Shown: one piece after another, positions 54,045 to 58,572 of the stretch
Position numbering within the stretch: the first letter of the stretch is position 1
Layout: each line of letters starts with the position of its first letter
DNA from: Candidatus Aquabacterium excrementipullorum
Lineage (GTDB): Bacteria; Pseudomonadota; Gammaproteobacteria; Burkholderiales; Burkholderiaceae_C
DNA: 58,572 nt
NCBI GenBank assembly: GCA_019112875.1
Contig: DXIO01000038.1
Location: 1-58,572 of the forward strand
Direction: 5' to 3'
Made by a program: the position numbers and the translations under genes
Notes under the pieces: generated by a model
Databases searched by the model: none
Seen by the model: the letters and a program-made list of their open reading frames with translations, nothing else
Told to the model about the DNA's origin: nothing

Positions 54045-55424
54045 TCAAGCGCCACGACCGGTGCTCGGTAACAGCGGCGCGACGAACTCGCGCACCACGC
54101 CGAGGTTGTCTGCCGCCAGCGCCTGAAATGCCGCAGAGGCAGGCAAGGCCAGCCGATCCTGCCGCACGGCCTCCCAGAACCGCTCGGCCGCCTCGGCCGC
54201 CACCGCCCACACATCGGGCTTGGCGCCAATGGTGCTGAGCTTGGGCACGATGGGCGTCAGGTCTGGATCCACACCGCCGCCGATGGATGCGTAGCGCATC
54301 GGCAGAATGTCGTAGGCCGGTGCGATACCGCTGTATTCACCGTCGTCACCCAGCAGCACGGAGATGTTCTCGAAATGCCTGTCGGTGTTGCCGATCAGCT
54401 CGCTGAAAGCGGCCATGACATCCACATACCGGGCGTCCCGGGTCGACAGGTATCCCGCCTGCACACAGCGCGCGGCGAACTCCGACCAGGTGTCCCGCGC
54501 CCCGAAGAATTCGTCATCGATCGCGCCTGCGGACAGCATCCCCACCCGCCCATGCGCGCCGACCCGATCGAAGCGTTGAACCTCCAGGAACACGTAATCG
54601 TTTGAGGCCAGCAGCCGCGTTGCCGCCGAGGGTACACCGACGGCCGCCAACGCCCGAAGGGCCTCGTGCTCCAGCGGAAGCAGCTCCGCCATGCGGGCCC
54701 CAAGCTTGGCGAACTTCACGATGACATGACCCACCCCTTCGGACAGACTCAGGAACTTGGGCTGCTCGCCCCCCGCGCTCGATCCATGCGCCGAATCCTT
54801 GAGCTGGGTCGCCATCTGCACATAGTGATCCAGCACCTGCCCGGCGGGCGTGGGCACCACCCTGCGGAAGTCCATCTCACGTTGGAGCGAGGCCACCCCG
54901 TAGACCAGATTGCCCGCCAGGTTCAAGCCCCGCGTGAACAGGTAGGCGACACGATGATCGTCTCCCCAATCCTTGAGGCTTTCAGGGAACTGTGGGTCCA
55001 AAGCCGCCGCGCCTCGCGCCACCTGGCGCCCCAGGAACCCTGCAGGCGACGAAAACACCATGTAAGGCGGAAGCCCCTCGTACAGGGTCGTTTTCTCGGG
55101 GGTTCTCTCCAAGGTGGCACCGCCTGCCAGGAACTCCACCTCGGCAAAGGGCTCGATGGAACCCGCGCTCGAGATCCTTGAGATCGACTGGCGCGGGTTC
55201 AAACCGCCCGGCAAACGCCTCAGCATGGCGTACTTCGGCGTTCTGTCACCGGATACCCTGAATGTGGTGAACACATCCGGAAGGGATTGAATAGTTCGTG
55301 ACAGGGTTGGTTGACTGACACCCAGCGCACTCATCAACTCCTTGGCGGAGCGAGGGCCGAAGCCGCAGGCGCGCTCCAACTCCTTGATTCGACTTGAATT
55401 TTCAGAACTGGAACCGATCGGCAT
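54045..55424 (-). CDS. yjjJ: HipA-family kinase with N-terminal winged helix, YjjJ/HipH-like
   Basis: 459 aa from the ATG at 55424. A winged helix (about 25-70, SAKELMSALGVSQPTLSRTIQSL) is fused to a HipA kinase: GGEQPKFLS (218-226) and IVKFAK for nucleotide binding, catalytic GNTDRHFEN (345-353, Asp348 and Asn353), and AYDILPMRY with Asp372. The usual separate HipB antitoxin is absent; in YjjJ (HipH) of E. coli the DNA-binding part is likewise built into the toxin. HipA kinases phosphorylate translation factors such as GltX and arrest growth. The catalytic residues look intact. Confidence 0.88.
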   Translation of the reverse strand: MPIGSSSENSSRIKELERACGFGPRSAKELMSALGVSQPTLSRTIQSLPDVFTTFRVSGDRTPKYAMLRRLPGGLNPRQSISRISSAGSIEPFAEVEFLAGGATLERTPEKTTLYEGLPPYMVFSSPAGFLGRQVARGAAALDPQFPESLKDWGDDHRVAYLFTRGLNLAGNLVYGVASLQREMDFRRVVPTPAGQVLDHYVQMATQLKDSAHGSSAGGEQPKFLSLSEGVGHVIVKFAKLGARMAELLPLEHEALRALAAVGVPSAATRLLASNDYVFLEVQRFDRVGAHGRVGMLSAGAIDDEFFGARDTWSEFAARCVQAGYLSTRDARYVDVMAAFSELIGNTDRHFENISVLLGDDGEYSGIAPAYDILPMRYASIGGGVDPDLTPIVPKLSTIGAKPDVWAVAAEAAERFWEAVRQDRLALPASAAFQALAADNLGVVREFVAPLLPSTGRGA

Positions 55425-55571
55425 GGCGTCAAAGGAACACTGTGAATAGTTCAGTTCAATATACAAGAATAAGCCGATTTTGCCAACACGCGCTCCAATC
55501 GACACCGTGTCACACCCCGGCCCGCCGGCCATGGCATACAGTGAGACAGCCTTGCCACCCTCAACTTGTCC

Positions 55572-56993
55572 ATGACCCGTCAAATCAGGGAAGCGCTGCT
55601 TCTCTTCGTGCTGTCCATCCGCGACATGCTGGCCTCGGCCGGCCCCGTGCTGCTGCTGGCCCTGGGCCTGCTGGCCGCCGCCTACTGGTGGCTCGACCCG
55701 CAACCCCCGCGCACCGTCACACTGGCCACGGGCCCCGCCGGCAGCGCCTATGCCGAGTTCGGCCAGCGCTACGCCGAAGCCCTGAAGCGCGACGGCATCC
55801 AGGTGAAGCTGCTGCCCACCGACGGCCCCGCCGCCAACCTGCAGGCCCTGCGCGATCACCAGGCCAACGTGGCCTTCGTGCGCGGTGGCAGCGCCGACAT
55901 GAGCGACGATGCCGAGCACGGCGTGATGTCGCTGGGCGCGCTGTTCTACGAGCCGCTGTGGCTGTTCTACCGCCCCGCCGCGCTCAGCAACAACAACAAG
56001 ACCAACAGCAAAGGCACGCCCGCCGACAAGCATGCCACCGCCCCTGCCGACACCCGCCTGCACTCGCTGACCCAGCTGCGCGGCCTGCGTGTCAACATCG
56101 ACCAGCCCGGCAGCGGCGTGCCGGATCTGATGAGCCGCCTGCTGCAGGCCAACGGCGTGATGTCCAACGAGGTGATCGCCAGCCAGCTCGCGCCGGAAGC
56201 TGCTGAGCAGGCCCTGCAGACCGGCCAGATCGACGCGCTGGTGCTGATGACAGCGCCCGAATCCGCCGTGGTGCAGCGCCTGCTGCAGCAACCCGGCATC
56301 GCGCTGGCCGAGCTGCCGCAGGCCGATGCCCTGGCCCGGCGCTTCCCCTTCCTGCAAACGGTGACGCTGCCGCGCGGCATGGTGGCCCTGGCCCGCGACC
56401 TCCCGCCCGACGACATCCACCTGCTGGCCGCCACCACCGCCCTGCTCACGCACGAGGACACCCACCCCGCCCTGCGCCAACTGTTCGCGCAGGCGGCCCA
56501 GCAGATCCACGGCGGATCGGGCTGGTTCAACGGCGCGCGGGATTTTCCGAACACGCGCACCAGCGAGCTGCCCGTGAGCCCCGAGGGCGACCGCGCCATC
56601 AACGGCACGCCGCCCTTCTACCAACGCTACCTGCCCTTCTGGGCCAGCAACCTGCTGGAACGCATGTGGCTGGTCATCGGCGGCTTGATCGTGCTGCTGC
56701 TGCCGCTCTCACGCGTGGTGCCGCCGCTGTACACCTACCGCGTGCGCCAGCGCGTGTTCCGCTGGTATGCGCGGCTGCGCGAGGTGGAAGCGCGCATGGA
56801 AGACGGCGATGGCGATGCGACCGAGTTGCTCAACGAGCTCGATGAGCTGGACCGCGTGGCGAGCCAGATCACGGTGCCGCTGGCGCATGCGGAGGAGGTG
56901 TATGCGCTGCGGAGCAATATCGAGAAGACGAGAAGAAGATTGCTGGGGCGGGGCAGCGTTCCGGCCCTGAGGGAGCAGGTGCACCATGGCTGA
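55572..56993 (+). CDS. TAXI-family TRAP solute-binding protein, membrane-anchored at both ends
   Basis: 473 aa from the ATG at 55572. An N-terminal membrane helix (about 20-40) precedes a TAXI solute-binding domain (TLATGPAGSAYAEFGQRYAEAL near 48-70, GGSADM). A second helix (about 362-383, MWLVIGGLIVLLLPLSRVV) and a cytoplasmic coiled tail (about 400-460) follow. Free TAXI proteins serve TRAP permeases, but no DctQM or DctM gene is near. The tethered form suggests a sensor or scaffold role rather than a shuttle. It overlaps the next gene by eight bases. Confidence 0.85.
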   Translation: MTRQIREALLLFVLSIRDMLASAGPVLLLALGLLAAAYWWLDPQPPRTVTLATGPAGSAYAEFGQRYAEALKRDGIQVKLLPTDGPAANLQALRDHQANVAFVRGGSADMSDDAEHGVMSLGALFYEPLWLFYRPAALSNNNKTNSKGTPADKHATAPADTRLHSLTQLRGLRVNIDQPGSGVPDLMSRLLQANGVMSNEVIASQLAPEAAEQALQTGQIDALVLMTAPESAVVQRLLQQPGIALAELPQADALARRFPFLQTVTLPRGMVALARDLPPDDIHLLAATTALLTHEDTHPALRQLFAQAAQQIHGGSGWFNGARDFPNTRTSELPVSPEGDRAINGTPPFYQRYLPFWASNLLERMWLVIGGLIVLLLPLSRVVPPLYTYRVRQRVFRWYARLREVEARMEDGDGDATELLNELDELDRVASQITVPLAHAEEVYALRSNIEKTRRRLLGRGSVPALREQVHHG

Positions 56994-58473
56994 CATGTCG
57001 TCCCGCAAACCCTCGCTGATCAAACGCATCCTGTGGCTGCTGGCCGCCTTGCTGCTCGGTCTGGCCTTGGTCCTGGCCTGGCAAACCTGGCGTTTCCCTT
57101 CGCACCAGATCCAGGTCGAACCTCGGCCAGGCGTGGCGGTCGATGCCGACGCGGCGGCCAAACGCCTGAGCGCGGCCGTGCAGCTGCGCACCGTGTGGTC
57201 GGCCACCGACGCCAACGCGGCATCCTTCGAGGCCTTGCGCCAGCTCATCGAGACCAGCTACCCAGGTGTGCATGACAAGCTGACCCGACAGATCATCGGC
57301 AAACACGCCCTGCTCTACACCTGGGCAGGCACGGATCCACAGGCCAAGCCCATCGCCCTGCTGGCCCATCAGGACGTGGTGTCCGTGGCGCCGGGCACCG
57401 AGGGCGACTGGCAGGTGCCGCCCTTCTCGGGCGCGATCAAGGACGGCTTCATCTGGGGCCGCGGCACGTGGGACGACAAATCCAGCGTGATGGCCATTCT
57501 GGAAGCGGTCGAATCGCTGGTGAAGGCCGGCTTCAAGCCGCGCCAGACCATCTACCTGCTCTTCAACGCCGACGAGGAAGTGGGCGGCGACGAGGGTGCC
57601 GGGCAAGTGGCCAAGCTGTGGCGCGAGCAAGGCATCAAGCTCGAGTTCCTGCTGGACGAAGGCATGGTGATCACGCATGGCATGGTGCCTGGCGTGAAGC
57701 CGCCCGTGGCCTTGGTGGGCATGTCGCAGAAGGGCTACCTCACGCTCAAGCTCACCGCCAAGGGGCAGCCGGGGCATTCCAGCCAGCCGCCCAAGCGCCA
57801 TGCGATCGGTGTGCTGGCCGAGGCCTTGCAGCGGCTCGAAGCGCAGCCCATGCCGGGCCGGCTGCAAGGCCTGCCACGCGAGATGATGGAATCGGTGGCG
57901 GCTGAAGCCAGCGGCCCGATGCGCGTGGTGCTGAGCAACCTGTGGCTGACGCGGCCCTTGATCGAGCGCGAGCTGGCCAAGACCCCGGCCGCCGATGCGA
58001 TGCTGCGCACCACGGCCGTGCCGACCATCCTGAAAGCGGGCGAGCTGGAGAACGTGGTGCCCGGGCTTGCATCAGCCACCATCAACTACCGGCTGCTGCC
58101 CGGCGACACCAGCCAGGACGTGGTCCGGCATGTGCAGCAGGTGGTGCAAGGGCTGGACGTGAGCGTGGAGCGGCAGCCCAAGGGGGCCGAGGCCGCTGCC
58201 GTGTCCAGCACGGAGTCAAAGGCCTACCAGGCCTTGGCGCGCAGCCTGCGGGAATTGCAGCCGGGCACCGTGGTGGCACCGGGGCTGTTGATCGGCGGTA
58301 CCGATTCCATCCACTTCACGGATCTGGCCGAGACCATCTTGCGGTTCAGGCCGATCCATGTGACGGCCAAGGACATGGCGCGCCTGCATGGCACGGATGA
58401 GCGGATTGGTGTGGCTCAGTATGGGGAGATGATTCAGTTCTACGAGCGCTTGCTGCGGAATTTGAATCCCTGA
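56986..58473 (+). CDS. M20 family peptidase, membrane-anchored
   Basis: 495 aa. An N-terminal membrane helix (about 12-32) is followed by an M20 metallopeptidase domain: first zinc ligand in LLAHQDVVSV, bridging Asp in WGRGTWDDKSSV, catalytic Glu pair in ADEEVGGDEG, dimerisation domain (MSQKGYLTLKLTAKGQPGHSSQPP) and the last His in GGTDSIHF. It resembles carboxypeptidase S/PM20D1 in length and order. It is translated with the TAXI protein gene (overlap 8 bases), so the pair may bind and cut the same peptide-like or N-acyl substrate. The last 99 bases of the window hold no gene that I can see. Confidence 0.92.
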   Translation: MADMSSRKPSLIKRILWLLAALLLGLALVLAWQTWRFPSHQIQVEPRPGVAVDADAAAKRLSAAVQLRTVWSATDANAASFEALRQLIETSYPGVHDKLTRQIIGKHALLYTWAGTDPQAKPIALLAHQDVVSVAPGTEGDWQVPPFSGAIKDGFIWGRGTWDDKSSVMAILEAVESLVKAGFKPRQTIYLLFNADEEVGGDEGAGQVAKLWREQGIKLEFLLDEGMVITHGMVPGVKPPVALVGMSQKGYLTLKLTAKGQPGHSSQPPKRHAIGVLAEALQRLEAQPMPGRLQGLPREMMESVAAEASGPMRVVLSNLWLTRPLIERELAKTPAADAMLRTTAVPTILKAGELENVVPGLASATINYRLLPGDTSQDVVRHVQQVVQGLDVSVERQPKGAEAAAVSSTESKAYQALARSLRELQPGTVVAPGLLIGGTDSIHFTDLAETILRFRPIHVTAKDMARLHGTDERIGVAQYGEMIQFYERLLRNLNP

Positions 58474-58572
58474 GGCACTGAACTTTGAAATTCATGCCTG
58501 TAGGGCCGCTGGCGCCAACAAAATCCTCAGCCAGCGAGAAAAAATCTTCAGAAATGCGCTGCCCGCCGACTT

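Overview
The window is GC-rich DNA (roughly two thirds G+C by eye) with long overlapping shadow frames and densely packed genes. Gene content points to a betaproteobacterium of the order Burkholderiales (Comamonadaceae/Sphaerotilaceae-like). The clues are a NirBD/NasR-type nitrite cluster, PEP-CTERM proteins, a GlxBCD/type III glutamine synthetase cluster, TAXI-type solute-binding protein and an Rsr/Y RNA/Rtc island. This placement is inferred from gene content only; no search was run. No phage, insertion sequence, CRISPR array, rRNA or ordinary tRNA was seen.

Layout. 1-3914: signalling block (hybrid histidine kinase cut by the left edge, HD-GYP response regulator, stand-alone cyclic-nucleotide-binding protein). 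4172-8467: a PEP-CTERM protein, a MazG-like pyrophosphohydrolase, a two-gene unit whose second product looks like an ADP-ribosyl cyclase/CD38-type NAD-consuming enzyme, then a transporter and a small membrane protein. 8721-16073: nitrite assimilation: nirB, nirD, a NIT-ANTAR antiterminator, a formate/nitrite channel, and a PP2C phosphatase-Ser/Thr kinase fusion. Both nirB and nirC have leaders with paired ANTAR-type hexaloop hairpins followed by a terminator. 16054-20578: Fur-boxed TonB siderophore receptor with its membrane reductase-like partners. 20632-27482: RNA repair island on the minus strand (rsr, two Y RNAs, rtcB, rlaP, rtcA) with a consensus sigma-54 promoter and a divergent rtcR.

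27467-33502: cell-wall hydrolase, methyltransferase, two glutathione transferases, FKBP isomerase, DUF445 protein and an unknown. 33503-34048: palindrome-rich intergenic region. 34049-44750: nitrogen/amine island (FMN glutamate-synthase-like trio, type III glutamine synthetase, FAD amine oxidase, HutD, LysR, N-formylglutamate deformylase, ammonium channel AmtB). An XRE-cupin regulator is divergent from the synthetase, and the same inverted repeat with a 23-base spacer lies at that promoter and at amtB. 44854-49273: formate-dehydrogenase-like molybdoenzyme, fdhD and a ModE-like regulator with a perfect N6 palindrome over its start codon. 49305-58473: assorted genes including a second PEP-CTERM protein, an aminotransferase, a HipA/YjjJ-like kinase, a membrane-anchored TAXI protein and an M20 peptidase.

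The most notable items are the CD38-like enzyme with its upstream partner, the twin Y RNAs (one containing a circularly permuted tRNA-like fold), the four matching ANTAR target hairpins with shared core TANNGRCG, and the shared GTTTCYT-N23-AGGAAAC operator.
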